Shown: positions 6,914-14,962 of the stretch, one piece after another
How the letters are laid out: every line of letters starts with the position of its first letter
Position numbering within the stretch: the stretch's first letter is position 1
Assembly (NCBI GenBank): GCA_964384825.1
Contig: CAYLMM010000040.1
Coordinates: 1 to 25,339, forward strand
Length of the DNA: 25,339 bases
Direction: 5' to 3'
Source: CAYLMM01 sp964384825
GTDB taxonomy: Bacteria > Krumholzibacteriota > Krumholzibacteriia > LZORAL124-64-63
Notes under the pieces: model-generated
Databases searched by the model: none
Told to the model about the DNA's origin: nothing
What the model saw: the letters and a program-made list of their open reading frames with translations, nothing else
Program-made: the position numbers and the translations under genes

Positions 6914-7587
6914 ACCGAGGGTTCGTCGAAGAAATCCATCAGATCCACCGGCATCACCACCGACGACACCATGTTGGACATGTGGCCGAGGATGCGCTTG
7001 TAGAAGCGCAGGCTCAGGACCAGGCAGACGGCGTCGTTGGTCCGCATGTCGCCGCGGGTGATGGCGGCGATCTCGTCCTCGGTGCGCACCTGCAGTTCGC
7101 GGGTGCGGCCGATCACGTGCTCGGCGCGGTCCCGGTCGCTCTCGACGAAGGCGTCGCGGGTGAGCGTGAAGAGCTCGGTGATGGCCGCCGCGGTCTCGCC
7201 CAGAGTGCGCCGGTACAGGTCGCGGTCGATGTCCTCGGGGAGCAGGCGCACGGCCACGTCGTAGAGGTTCTTGACGTAGTCGCCGATCCGCTCGCCGTCC
7301 TTCACCGCGTTGGTGAAGATCAGGGCCGAGGGAACGTCGCCCGCCGAACCCATCGAAAGGCGGGTGATCGCGCTGCGGCGGACCTCCCGTTCCAACACGT
7401 TGATCTGGCGATCGCGCTGGTAGACGCATTCCCCCGCGTCGCCGTCTTCGACGCCTTCGAACATCATCCTGCTGGTGAAATCGAACATCGCGGCGCCGAG
7501 ATCGAGCATCTCGCCGATCCAGGCGATCGACTTCTGGCTCCAGTCGTCGCGTCGGAAAAGATCCCTCAGGGAACCGAATACGGCCAT
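6910..7587 (-). CDS. PhoU-like phosphate transport regulator partner of the Na/Pi cotransporter
   Basis: A 225-residue, all-helical cytoplasmic protein of the PhoU/DUF47 type. Two helical repeats are visible, with PhoU-like stretches such as RDRQINVLEREVRR (about 58-71) and NAVKDGERIGDYVKNLYDVA (about 93-112), and a second half rich in acidic and hydrophobic heptads. Such proteins sit beside phosphate transporters and modulate uptake, often binding metal clusters through E/DxxxD motifs. It lies 23 bases after the cotransporter stop on the same strand, so they form an operon. AAAGGAG precedes the ATG by seven bases. The exact regulatory mechanism cannot be read from sequence. Confidence 0.85.
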   Translation of the reverse strand: MAVFGSLRDLFRRDDWSQKSIAWIGEMLDLGAAMFDFTSRMMFEGVEDGDAGECVYQRDRQINVLEREVRRSAITRLSMGSAGDVPSALIFTNAVKDGERIGDYVKNLYDVAVRLLPEDIDRDLYRRTLGETAAAITELFTLTRDAFVESDRDRAEHVIGRTRELQVRTEDEIAAITRGDMRTNDAVCLVLSLRFYKRILGHMSNMVSSVVMPVDLMDFFDEPSV

Positions 7588-7610
7588 CGGAAAGCTCCTT
7601 TGCCGGGGCG

Positions 7611-8768
7611 TCAGAGCGCCCGCGATATGAAGACGAACAGCAGGGGCATCACGAAGAAGATCCCCAGCATGTAGTAGACGGCGAACATCTTGCGCCGGGT
7701 CGTGTTCAGGGCCAGCAGCCGCGCGAGCCGGATCGGGATCAGGCGCAGGCGCCGCGACGGATAGATGATCAGGATTCCCGACACGTTGAACAGCAGATGC
7801 ACCAGCGCGACGGTCACCGCGGCCACGTTGCCGGTCAGCGAGGCGAGCAGGGCGGTCACGGTGGTGCCCACGTTCGCGCCCAGGGTCACCGCCAGGGCGC
7901 TCTCCAGGGGCAGGATGCCGGCGCCGATCATCGGCACCATCAGGCTGGTGGTGATCGAGCTGCTCTGCACCAGCACGGTCACGATCATCCCGACGAACAT
8001 CGCCATCAGTCCGTTGCCGCCGAGAAACCTGTTGAAGGCTCCCTCGGCCCGCATCAGCACGACGCGGCGCATCAGCTTGGTCAGCATGGTCAGCGCGAAG
8101 AACAGGATCCCCAGGGCGACCGCCAGCATCAGGAAGGCGGCAAGGGCGTCGTGGACCGGCAGCGGCTCGATCACGCCGTGGTGGAAGAGCTTCACCGCCG
8201 GCTTGACGGCGGCCTTGACCGGGCTGTGGAATTCCAGTCCCTGCGAGCCCGTGAGGTGGGATGACAGCCAGGTGGCGACCCGCTCGAGATAATGAGTGGC
8301 CTGCTCGAGGGGGAACAGGATCACGATGGTCATCAGGTTGAAGAAGTCGTGCATGGTCGCGCCGGCGAAGGCCCGGCGGAACTCGGCGCGGCGGCTCAGC
8401 GAGCCCAGGGCGACGATCGTGTTGGTGACCGTGGTGCCCATGTTCGCGCCCATGATGATCGGGATGGCGCCGCGGACGGTCAGCGCGTCAACCGCCACCA
8501 GGCCCACGACGATCGAGGTGGTTCCGGACGAGCTCTGGATCAGCGAGGTCGCCAGCAGGCCGATCATCAGGCCGATCACCGGATTCTCGGTGGTGGTGAT
8601 GAGGGCTTCGCTGAAGCCGGCCCCGAAGGCTTTGAAAGCCGCCCCCATCAGGCTGATGGCGAACAGGAAGAGATAGAGCAGCGCGATCAGGCCTATCGCG
8701 CGGGCGGGGACGGTCCAGGATCCAGGCGCGCCGGCCGGTTCCAGAGACCCCGCGGGACGAGGGGTCAT
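7611..8768 (-). CDS. Na+/phosphate cotransporter (NptA/PNaS family)
   Basis: A 385-residue inner-membrane transporter. The two inverted Na/Pi repeats are clear: QSSS at 78-81 followed by GANMGTTVTN (107-116), and QSSS at 268-271 followed by GANVGTTVTA (297-306). These QSSS loops bind sodium and phosphate in the family. About nine to ten membrane segments are visible, with a soluble stretch near 160-205. Some relatives carry a C-terminal PhoU domain; here that function is a separate downstream gene. GGGAGG eight to nine bases before ATG 8768 fixes the start, although the frame stays open much further upstream, where it is antisense to moeA. The promoter has a perfect -10. Phosphate is the expected substrate. 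Confidence 0.9.
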   Translation of the reverse strand: MTPRPAGSLEPAGAPGSWTVPARAIGLIALLYLFLFAISLMGAAFKAFGAGFSEALITTTENPVIGLMIGLLATSLIQSSSGTTSIVVGLVAVDALTVRGAIPIIMGANMGTTVTNTIVALGSLSRRAEFRRAFAGATMHDFFNLMTIVILFPLEQATHYLERVATWLSSHLTGSQGLEFHSPVKAAVKPAVKLFHHGVIEPLPVHDALAAFLMLAVALGILFFALTMLTKLMRRVVLMRAEGAFNRFLGGNGLMAMFVGMIVTVLVQSSSITTSLMVPMIGAGILPLESALAVTLGANVGTTVTALLASLTGNVAAVTVALVHLLFNVSGILIIYPSRRLRLIPIRLARLLALNTTRRKMFAVYYMLGIFFVMPLLFVFISRAL

Positions 8769-8832
8769 ACTCGTGATCCTCCCGGGTGGGGGCACACCGG
8801 AACGGACGGCGGTCTGCCCCCCGTTCGCGGGA

Positions 8833-8860
8833 ATTATAGCCGTGCAGGAGACCGGCGCAA
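8833..8860 (-). promoter_or_regulatory. Promoter of the Na/Pi cotransporter operon
   Basis: On the minus strand TTGCGC (8855-8860) is followed after 16 bases by a perfect TATAAT (8833-8838), 64 bases before the ATG at 8768. No direct repeat resembling a Pho box was found here. Confidence 0.6.
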
Positions 8861-8870
8861 CGCGGGAGTT

Positions 8871-8900
8871 TTCCCATCTCGTCCCGACATCGGCTATATT
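8871..8900 (+). promoter_or_regulatory. Candidate promoter of moeA-mogA
   Basis: TATATT (8895-8900) lies 42 bases before the GTG start of moeA. TTCCCA (8871-8876), 18 bases upstream, is a weak -35. It is divergent from the cotransporter promoter, with no overlap. Confidence 0.4.
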
Positions 8901-8942
8901 GTCCCGCGGGTACAAGGTGATTCCGCAACTTCTGGAGGCGAT

Positions 8943-10184
8943 GTGATTTCCCTGGATGATGCTCTGGGCCTCGTGGCGGCCGTTTTCCGCGAACGCCGCA
9001 CCGCGACCGATACGATCTCGCCCGCCGGGGCCGCCGGGAGGGTTCTGGCGGCCGATGCGGCCTCGCCGCGCGACATCCCGCCCTTCGACAGGGTGTTGAT
9101 GGACGGGTACGCCGTTCCGCCCGCGCCGGAGAGCCGTGTCTACCGGATCGCCGGCAGCGTTCCGGCCGGCACCGACGATCCGCCGGCCCTGGAATCGGGG
9201 ACCGCGCTGAAGGTCATGACAGGCGCCCGGGCGCCGCAGGGGACCGGGCGCGTCGTGCCGGTGGAGAACACGCGTGAGCGCGACGGCTGGGTCGAGATCC
9301 TCGACACCGCGGCGACCCGCCACGTCTCGCCCCGCGGCGAGGACGTGCGCGAGGGCGAGACGGTGATCGCCGCCGGCGTGCGGCTTTCGGCGGCCGCGGC
9401 TGCGGGGCTGGTCGCCTGCGGGGTTCCGTCGGTGGAAGTGGGGCGTCGTCCCCGGGTGACGGTGCTGGCCACCGGCGACGAACTGGTCCGCGATCCGGCC
9501 GATCTGACCCCCGGCCGCATCGTCGACGCCAACTCCCCGATGCTGGCAGGATTGCTGCGCGGACGCGGCTACGACCCCGTCCTGCCCGATCCCGTTCCGG
9601 ACGACCCCGGCGCCGTGCGCTCCGCCATCGAGGCCTCGCTCGACCGCGGGGAACTGACCGTCGTGACCGGCGGCGTCTCGATGGGGGATTGGGACCACGT
9701 GCCGGGCGCCCTGGAGGACCTGGGCCTCGAGATCGTGTTCTCCCGCGTGATGGTCAAGCCCGGCAAGCCGATGACCCTGGCCGTCGGACCCCGGGGCGCC
9801 GTGCTGGCTCTGCCCGGCAACCCGGTGTCGTCGTTCGTGGCCTGCCATCTCTACGTGCTGCCCGCCCTGGCCCTGATGGAGGGCGAGGCGTCTCGGCCGC
9901 GCTTCCTGGAACTGCCGCTGGCCGAGCCCTTCACCGACGGGTTCGAAAAGCGTCTGCGCCTGCTGCCCGCGCGCCTCGACGCGACCGGCGGGGTCATCCC
10001 GCTGCCCATGCACACATCCGGCCACCTGCATTCGCTGATCCGCGCCGAGGGCCTGCTGCGGATCGAGGCCGGGGGCGACGACCTGCCCGCGGGCGCCGTG
10101 GTGCCCTTCTGGCCGATCGCCGTCGCGCCCTACGCGGCTCCGCTCGCCGGCCCGTCGAAGGAGGACGATGATGAATCCCGATGA
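8943..10184 (+). CDS. moeA: Molybdopterin molybdenumtransferase MoeA
   Basis: A 413-residue cytoplasmic enzyme that inserts molybdate into adenylylated molybdopterin to give active molybdenum cofactor. Signature segments are in order: PPFDRVLMDGYAV (46-58), VMTGARAPQG (91-100), VLATGDELV (174-182), the MoCF-domain TGGVSMGDWDHV (242-253) and LALPGNPVSSFVA (288-300), then the C-terminal beta domain. Length is normal for the family. The GTG start has GGAGG four bases upstream and gives the usual short N-terminus (VISLDDALGLV); the frame continues upstream but runs antisense to the cotransporter. The 3' end overlaps mogA by 14 bases, so the two genes of the final cofactor steps are co-expressed. 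No molybdoenzyme is in the window. Confidence 0.93.
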   Translation: MISLDDALGLVAAVFRERRTATDTISPAGAAGRVLAADAASPRDIPPFDRVLMDGYAVPPAPESRVYRIAGSVPAGTDDPPALESGTALKVMTGARAPQGTGRVVPVENTRERDGWVEILDTAATRHVSPRGEDVREGETVIAAGVRLSAAAAAGLVACGVPSVEVGRRPRVTVLATGDELVRDPADLTPGRIVDANSPMLAGLLRGRGYDPVLPDPVPDDPGAVRSAIEASLDRGELTVVTGGVSMGDWDHVPGALEDLGLEIVFSRVMVKPGKPMTLAVGPRGAVLALPGNPVSSFVACHLYVLPALALMEGEASRPRFLELPLAEPFTDGFEKRLRLLPARLDATGGVIPLPMHTSGHLHSLIRAEGLLRIEAGGDDLPAGAVVPFWPIAVAPYAAPLAGPSKEDDDESR

Positions 10185-10692
10185 GGGCCGCCGCGAGGTG
10201 CGGATCTTCGTGCTGACGGTCAGCGACCGGGCCAGCGCCGGCGTCTACGAGGATCTCAGCGGACCGGCCGTGATCGAGGCCGCGGTCGCCTCCCTGGGCG
10301 ATGCCGGTTTCGCGGTCAGTTGCGATTACGGTCTGGTGCCCGACGAACGCGAGGCCGTGGCCGACCGGGTGGCCAAGGCCGCCGACGCGGGATGCGCGCT
10401 GGTGCTGACCACCGGCGGCACCGGCATCGGGCCGCGGGACGTCACTCCGGAGGCCACGCGCGACGTGATCGACCGCGAGGTGCCGGGACTGATGGAGGAG
10501 GTCCGGCGCCGCGGCGCGGCCCAGGCTCCCGGCGCCCTGCTCAGCCGTGCGGTCGCGGGCATGCGCGGGCGGTGCCTGGTGGTGAATCTGCCGGGCAGCG
10601 TCAAGGCGGTGGGCGAATGCCTGGAGGTCGTGCTGCCTGTCGTGCCCCACGCCCTGGACATGGCCCAGGGCGGCGACCACCCGGCCGGGTGA
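10171..10692 (+). CDS. mogA: Molybdopterin adenylyltransferase (MogA/MoaB family)
   Basis: A 173-residue MoCF-fold protein that adenylylates molybdopterin ahead of MoeA. The family signature TTGGTGIGPRDVTPEAT spans about 80-96, with the N-terminal VLTVSDRASAG strand-loop and the later LVVNLPGSVKAVGECL segment for nucleotide binding. Length matches MogA/MoaB. Two adjacent ATGs occur (10168 and 10171); the second is better spaced from AAGGAGG (10158-10164). It starts inside the end of moeA. MogA and MoaB are hard to tell apart from sequence, so the symbol follows the moeA context. Confidence 0.85.
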   Translation: MNPDEGRREVRIFVLTVSDRASAGVYEDLSGPAVIEAAVASLGDAGFAVSCDYGLVPDEREAVADRVAKAADAGCALVLTTGGTGIGPRDVTPEATRDVIDREVPGLMEEVRRRGAAQAPGALLSRAVAGMRGRCLVVNLPGSVKAVGECLEVVLPVVPHALDMAQGGDHPAG

Positions 10693-10707
10693 TATCGCGG
10701 TTCTGAG

Positions 10708-10735
10708 CGGGGGATTGGGGCTCCCCCGTCGTCTT
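10708..10735 (+). terminator. Terminator-like hairpin after mogA
   Basis: A 7-bp stem (10708-10714 with 10722-10728) and a 7-base loop, followed by TCGTCTT. It lies 16 bases after the mogA stop and upstream of the def promoter, marking the operon end. The T run is weak. Confidence 0.45.
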
Positions 10736-10749
10736 GGGCGCTGGTGTCT

Positions 10750-10777
10750 TTGTCATTTCCCGGCCGGTGTGTATACT
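10750..10777 (+). promoter_or_regulatory. Near-consensus sigma-70 promoter of def
   Basis: TTGTCA (10750-10755), 16 bases, then TATACT (10772-10777). Each box matches five of six consensus positions. The 5' untranslated region would be only about 16 bases and contains AAGGAGG. This is one of the strongest promoters visible in the window. Confidence 0.7.
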
Positions 10778-10799
10778 TGGCATCAAGGAGGCGAATTCC

Positions 10800-11372
10800 A
10801 TGGCTATTTTGAAGATCGCGCGATTGGGCCATCCGGTCCTGCGGGAGAAGGCCCGGCCGATCGATCCCAAGAAGATCACCGGTCCCGAGGTCCAGGCCCT
10901 GATCCGCGACATGTATGCTTCGATGATCGAGTACAACGGAATCGGGCTCGCCGCGCCCCAGGTGCACACGTCGCTGCAGCTGGCCCTGGTCGGCGGCGAG
11001 GAGGACGAAGAGGGACGTCCCCTGATCCGCGTGGTGATCAATCCCGAGGTCGAGGTGCTGTCGGACAAGAAGTTCGGCATGTACGAGGGATGCCTGAGCG
11101 TGCCCGGCCTGCGCGGCTACGTCGAACGCCCTTCCGAGATCCGGGTGAAGTTCTACGACGGCAAGGGCCGCCGGGTCGAGATCGAGCTCGAGGGCTATCC
11201 CGCGGTGGTCATGCAGCACGAATGCGACCATCTGCAGGGCGTGCTCTACGTCGATCGCATCGAGGACATGACCAAGCTCGTCTACGAGGAGGAGGGCGAA
11301 CGCTTCCTTCCGGTGGGCGAATTCATCGACGGCAGCGAGGACGACTCCCTGGAGGAAGCCGCCCATGAGTGA
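10800..11372 (+). CDS. def: Peptide deformylase
   Basis: A 190-residue cytoplasmic metalloenzyme that removes the formyl group from nascent protein N-termini. All three motifs are intact: GIGLAAPQ (47-54), EGCLS (96-100, metal ligand Cys98) and HECDH (140-144, with the two His ligands and catalytic Glu141). A short acidic tail follows the catalytic domain. AAGGAGG eight bases before ATG 10800 and the typical MAILKIARLGHPVLR N-terminus fix the start. The last eight bases overlap the next gene. It has its own strong promoter. fmt, the usual neighbour, is not present here. Confidence 0.96.
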   Translation: MAILKIARLGHPVLREKARPIDPKKITGPEVQALIRDMYASMIEYNGIGLAAPQVHTSLQLALVGGEEDEEGRPLIRVVINPEVEVLSDKKFGMYEGCLSVPGLRGYVERPSEIRVKFYDGKGRRVEIELEGYPAVVMQHECDHLQGVLYVDRIEDMTKLVYEEEGERFLPVGEFIDGSEDDSLEEAAHE

Positions 11373-11745
11373 TTCCGATCTGCATCTGACCGTGAACGCC
11401 TTCAACGACCGCCGCTACGAGGAGGCCGCCATCTTCGCCGGACGCGCCGCGGCCGCGGCCGTGGGCCGCGACCACCTCTTCTGGTCGGGAATGCAGGAGA
11501 CCTGCCTGGGCTTCGGCCTGGTGATGAAGAACAACATGTCCGAGGCCGAGCCCCTGCTGGTGGCGGCCATGGAGAAGCTGCGCACCTTCGGATTCCGCCA
11601 CCAGGAGATCGAGGTGACGAGCGTCCTGGCGGGAATCCGCTGCGGCCTCGAGGAGATCCGCACCGTTCGCGGCGAACGCAAGCGCGCCTTCGACGTGAGC
11701 CTCCTGCCCGGCATCAAGCTCGCCGCGGCCGCCGACCGTTCCTGA
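11365..11745 (+). CDS. Small helical protein, possibly DUF309/TPR-like
   Basis: A 126-residue protein of unknown function. It appears all-helical: FNDRRYEEAAIFAGRAAAAA near the N-terminus, a central hydrophobic helix (HLFWSGMQETCLGFGLVM), a helix with SEAEPLLVAAMEKLRTFG, and a final amphipathic helix. The order of helices recalls DUF309 or a degenerate TPR pair, but the His/Glu/Trp signature of DUF309 is not evident. Its ATG overlaps the end of def by eight bases, so it is probably translated with def. A hairpin follows the stop. Coding is well supported by context; family assignment is weak. Confidence 0.65.
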   Translation: MSDSDLHLTVNAFNDRRYEEAAIFAGRAAAAAVGRDHLFWSGMQETCLGFGLVMKNNMSEAEPLLVAAMEKLRTFGFRHQEIEVTSVLAGIRCGLEEIRTVRGERKRAFDVSLLPGIKLAAAADRS

Positions 11746-11773
11746 ACGGCCCGCATGTCGGCCGTCCGTATCC

Positions 11774-11797
11774 GGCCCGGTTTCCCGCCGGGCCTTT
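11774..11797 (+). terminator. Candidate terminator between the small gene and mqnE
   Basis: A perfect 7-bp stem (11774-11780 with 11788-11794), a 7-base loop and a TTT tail that continues CCGTTT. It ends the def transcript or attenuates read-through into mqnE 24 bases later. No separate mqnE promoter is evident, so partial read-through is likely. Confidence 0.45.
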
Positions 11798-11820
11798 CCG
11801 TTTCGACGGGAGACTTCCCG

Positions 11821-12906
11821 ATGATCGGCACCGACCACCCCCTGCACGATATCGCCGCCAAGGTCCGCGACGGTGAAAGATTGACCGCCTCGGACGGCCT
11901 GCTGCTGGCCGCCTCGGACGACCTGCCCGCGCTCGGAGCCATGGCCCAGACGGTCCGCGAGCGGATGCACGGCGACAAGGTCTACTACAACGTCAACCGG
12001 CACATCAATCCGACCAACGTCTGCTGCGTCGGATGCGAGCTCTGCGCCTACGCCGACGATCCGAACGCCGAGGGCACGTGGTCCTACACGCCCGAGGAAT
12101 GCGTCGAGATCGCGCGCCGCGACTCCACCGGCGACGTGACCGAGTTCCACATCGTCGGCGGCCTGCATCCGCGCTGGAAATTCGACGTCTACGTCGAGAT
12201 CCTGCGGTCCCTGCGCGAGGCCTTTCCCGCGGTTCACCTGAAGGCCTTCACCATGGTGGAGATCGACTTTCTGGCCAAGATCGCCAAGAAGACCGTGCCG
12301 CAGACCATCGAGATCCTGCGCGAGGCCGGGCTGGACAGCTGCCCCGGCGGCGGGGCGGAGATCTTCCATCCCGAAGTGCGCTCGAAGATCGCCTCGCGGA
12401 AGATGTCGGCCGACCGCTGGCTCGAGGTGGCGGGGATGGTGCACGAGGCCGGCCTCAAATCGAACTGCACGATGCTCTTCGGCCACATCGAAGAGCCGCG
12501 GCATTGGGTCGACCACCTGCTGCGCCTGCGCGAACAGCAGGATGCCAGCGGCGGGTTCCAGTGCTTCATCCCGCTGGCCTTCCATCCGGCCCACACGAAG
12601 TTCGCCCACCTGCCCGGTCCTTCGCTGTTCCAGAAGCTGAAGGTGATCGCGATTTCCCGGCTGCTGCTGGACAACATTCCCCAGCTGAAGGCCTACTGGG
12701 TGATGCTCGGGCGCGAGGCGGCCCAGGTGGCCCTGCGCTTCGGAGCGAACGATCTCGACGGGACGGTCGTGGACGAACGGGTGACCCTCGCCGCGGGCGG
12801 ATCGGCGGGCAAGGGGATGACCGTCTCGGAGATCGAGGAGTTCATCCGCGGCGCGGGACTGCGGCCGGTGCTGCGCGATACGGTCTACAACGAACTGGAC
12901 GCGTAA
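11821..12906 (+). CDS. mqnE: Aminofutalosine synthase (radical SAM), futalosine menaquinone pathway
   Basis: A 361-residue radical SAM enzyme that joins 3-[(1-carboxyvinyl)oxy]benzoate to the SAM adenosyl radical, giving aminofutalosine for menaquinone synthesis. The cluster motif CX3CX2C is C68, C72, C75 in NPTNVCCVGCELCAYA; an extra Cys69 sits beside the first ligand. Family segments follow: HIVGGLHPRWKF, VHLKAFTMVEIDF, GLDSCPGGGAEIF, MLFGHIEE, FQCFIPLAFHP, SRLLLDNIPQLKAYWVMLG and FGANDLDGTV. These distinguish MqnE from MqnC. ATG 11821 is chosen for GGGAGA seven bases upstream; an in-frame ATG at 11755 would span the hairpin. No other mqn genes are in the window. Confidence 0.93.
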   Translation: MIGTDHPLHDIAAKVRDGERLTASDGLLLAASDDLPALGAMAQTVRERMHGDKVYYNVNRHINPTNVCCVGCELCAYADDPNAEGTWSYTPEECVEIARRDSTGDVTEFHIVGGLHPRWKFDVYVEILRSLREAFPAVHLKAFTMVEIDFLAKIAKKTVPQTIEILREAGLDSCPGGGAEIFHPEVRSKIASRKMSADRWLEVAGMVHEAGLKSNCTMLFGHIEEPRHWVDHLLRLREQQDASGGFQCFIPLAFHPAHTKFAHLPGPSLFQKLKVIAISRLLLDNIPQLKAYWVMLGREAAQVALRFGANDLDGTVVDERVTLAAGGSAGKGMTVSEIEEFIRGAGLRPVLRDTVYNELDA

Positions 12907-12972
12907 CGGGTCGACCGGGAACTCCTTGCTGCGCATCCCGTTCGGGCCGGGGGATTTCCGGCGCCTCGCCGG

Positions 12973-13001
12973 TTGCGGGGCAAGGGATCTGGACCTATCC
13001 T
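12973..13001 (+). promoter_or_regulatory. Candidate promoter for the PHP-domain gene
   Basis: TTGCGG (12973-12978), 17 bases, then TATCCT (12996-13001), the same -10 hexamer as upstream of the glycosyltransferase gene. A 6-bp hairpin (13002-13007 with 13011-13016) follows, with a GGAGGG overlapping its loop and 3' arm. The GTG start is at 13050. Confidence 0.35.
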
Positions 13002-13049
13002 GATCCCGGAGGGATCCACGCTTCTATGACTCCAGCAGCAGGTTGAGCC

Positions 13050-13883
13050 GTGCATCGAGACAAGGACAATCTCAACGATTCCAGACCTGTCTTCGCCCCC
13101 GGCGACGCCGATACCTTTTTTTCCTCCTTCTGTCCCGACTGCGGCAACAATCCGGTCCATCCCTGCGATGTCCGGGGGTTGCTGCACTGCCATTCGTCCT
13201 ACTGCGACGGCGCCCACGGCCTGCGGGCGATGGTCACGACCGCCCGCGACCTGGGGTTGGATTACCTCGGCGTCAGCGACAAGGCCCGCACCGCCGACCG
13301 GAGCGACGGCCTCTGCGCGATCTCCTTCATCCGGCAGCGCGAGGAGATCGAGGCGATCAACGAGGAATTCCCCGATTTCCGGCTGCTGCACGGCATCGAG
13401 GTCGAATCGGCCGCCGACGGAAGCCTCCCCTTGTCGGACAAGGACCTGGGGATGTTCGACTACGTGGTCGCCACCCTGACCAACGGCGGGGCGCTCGACA
13501 TCGCCGCCCAGACCGAGCGCGCCCTGCGCGTCGTGCGGAATCCCTACGTTTCGATCCTCGGCCATCCGATCGGCGAGTTCATGACCTCGGGACAGCCGCT
13601 GCCCCTGGATCTCGGCGCGGTGCTGACCGCCGCCGCGGAAGCGGGCCTCGCGGTCGAGGTCGACGCCAACCCCGGGCACGACGACCTGGACTGGGGCTAC
13701 TGCCGCATGGCCGGCGACCTGGGCGTGCCCCTGGTCATCGCCTCCGACGCCCATCGCGCCGCCCGCCTCGTCGATTTCCGCCACGGCGCCGAGATGATCC
13801 GCAACGCCGGCTTCTGCTGCCGCCACATCCTGAACACCATGAGCGCCGACGACATCGGCGATTTCCTGGTCGGGCGCCGCTGA
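13050..13883 (+). CDS. Stand-alone PolX-type PHP domain with altered metal ligands
   Basis: A 277-residue protein resembling the C-terminal PHP phosphoesterase domain of bacterial family X DNA polymerases, but with no polymerase part. Residues 28-39 hold a CPDCGNN-like cysteine cluster. The PHP core shows LLHCHSSYCDG (44-54; ligands His46, His48, Asp53), GIEVES (115-120, Glu117), ILGHPIG (169-175, His172) and IASDAH (230-235). Two expected histidines are changed: the usual TDH/SDH is SDK (Lys78), and the usual SVH position is TLTN (142-145). The protein may have a reduced metal site, another substrate, or no activity. The GTG start has only a weak ribosome site. Neighbours do not suggest a pathway. 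Confidence 0.75.
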   Translation: MHRDKDNLNDSRPVFAPGDADTFFSSFCPDCGNNPVHPCDVRGLLHCHSSYCDGAHGLRAMVTTARDLGLDYLGVSDKARTADRSDGLCAISFIRQREEIEAINEEFPDFRLLHGIEVESAADGSLPLSDKDLGMFDYVVATLTNGGALDIAAQTERALRVVRNPYVSILGHPIGEFMTSGQPLPLDLGAVLTAAAEAGLAVEVDANPGHDDLDWGYCRMAGDLGVPLVIASDAHRAARLVDFRHGAEMIRNAGFCCRHILNTMSADDIGDFLVGRR

Positions 13884-13957
13884 TCCCCTTTCCTCGCCCT
13901 CTTGTCGACGGCCGCCCGTCGCGGCCGCATTCCCGTTTCCAGCAGGAGGGGCGAATC

Positions 13958-14554
13958 ATGAATCCCTGCAAGCTTCAGACCGGATTGCTGGCGTTGGCGA
14001 TGATGCTGGCCGCGGCGGCCGTCTTCGCCGGAGATCCCGCCGAACCGGACGCCGATCCGGCGATGGAGGCCTGGATGCAGGCCGGCCGGCCCGGCGAGCA
14101 GCACGAGTGGCTGGCGCAACTCGCCGGCGAGTTCGATCTGACAGCGACGATGTGGTCCGAGCCGTCCGCCGAGCCGGCCGTCTCGAAGGGGACCTCGGTG
14201 ATCGAGGCCATCTTCGGCGGCCGCTACATGCGCGAGAAGATGAGCATGGAATTCGACGGCATGATGATGGAGGGCCTGTCCTTCACGGGCTACGACAAGA
14301 TCCGCGGCAGCTACTTCTCGACCTGGGGCGACAACATGAGCACCGGGCTGATGCTGCTCTCCGGCGACAAGGACGATCGGGGCCGCCTGGTCATGACCGG
14401 CATCTACCGCGATCCTCTGACGAAGAAGGATGTTCCGGTCCGCTCGGTCACCATCTTCGGCAACGAGGACGGGCACGTCTTCGAATACTACGAGACCCGT
14501 CCTGGGATGGATGAGTTCAAGACCATGGAGATCACCTACGCGCGTCGGCCTTGA
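13958..14554 (+). CDS. Secreted DUF1579 family protein
   Basis: A 198-residue exported protein. Residues 1-24 form a Sec signal peptide with a likely cut after VFA24. The mature part matches DUF1579: HEWLAQLAGEFDLTATMW, a VIEAIFGGRYMREK strand pair, GLSFTGYDKIRGSYFSTWGDNMST, and a final KTMEITYARR. The family is beta-rich and common in secreted proteins of unknown function. AGGAGG eight bases before the ATG fixes the start. It follows the PHP gene by 74 bases with no obvious terminator, so the two could share a transcript. Small hairpins occur at and just after the stop codon (14569-14581). Confidence 0.85.
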   Translation: MNPCKLQTGLLALAMMLAAAAVFAGDPAEPDADPAMEAWMQAGRPGEQHEWLAQLAGEFDLTATMWSEPSAEPAVSKGTSVIEAIFGGRYMREKMSMEFDGMMMEGLSFTGYDKIRGSYFSTWGDNMSTGLMLLSGDKDDRGRLVMTGIYRDPLTKKDVPVRSVTIFGNEDGHVFEYYETRPGMDEFKTMEITYARRP

Positions 14555-14962
14555 TGGCCGGACGGGGGGGCGCCGGGCGCCTCCTGTGGTTGACATGACC
14601 CGATGATCATGACGACCGGCGGCGACGCGCCCTGGGCGAAGGGCGGGGGCCGCCGGTCGATTTCCGGGGCCCGCGACGGGATGGGATCCGGGCACGCGCC
14701 TTGCCCCCCGCCGGTCGATCCGGACGACGGCGGATGCGGCGAGGCTCGTCCCGGCGAGGACCCGGACGGGCCGCCCCGAAACAAAATGCCGGCGGTGGAA
14801 GTATCAGGGGGCGGCGCGTATCCCGGAACCGGCGCGGCGCGCGGGCCCGCCGCCCGCCGCCGTCGATCCGGGCGTGCGAACGCGTCATCGATCTGGCATT
14901 ATTTCGACGGCGATCCGGAAGACCGGAACCGCCGTGGATCTCATCGCCCTGGAGGGACCTGC
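14555..14962 (+). other. 408-base non-coding stretch between the DUF1579 gene and the barrel operon
   Basis: No convincing gene on either strand; the open frames here are products of high GC and lack ribosome sites. It holds a small hairpin after the DUF1579 stop (14569-14581), a perfect TTGACA at 14590-14595 with no matching -10, several G/C-only repeats around 14640-14860, and an extended -10-like TGGCATTAT at 14894-14902. A small RNA cannot be excluded. Confidence 0.5.
14894..14902 (+). promoter_or_regulatory. Candidate extended -10 for the barrel operon
   Basis: TGG followed by CATTAT, 60 bases before the GTG start at 14963. No good -35 is seen. It is the best candidate in a very GC-rich leader. 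Confidence 0.3.

Noticed and set aside
4772..7429. A minus-strand open frame of about 885 codons antisense to the protease and glycosyltransferase genes
   Set aside because: Arg/Gln/Pro/Gly-rich composition with no domain, no ribosome site, and it opposes two well-supported genes; a GC-rich shadow frame.
6910..8768. A Pho regulon linking the two-component genes to the Na/Pi transporter
   Set aside because: The loci are 5-6 kb apart, unlinked in transcription, and no Pho-box-like direct repeats were found before the transporter.
13026..13046. Six-codon leader peptide (MTPAAG) before the PHP gene
   Set aside because: The nearest GGAGG is about 12 bases away inside a hairpin and no attenuator structure or regulatory codon run is evident.
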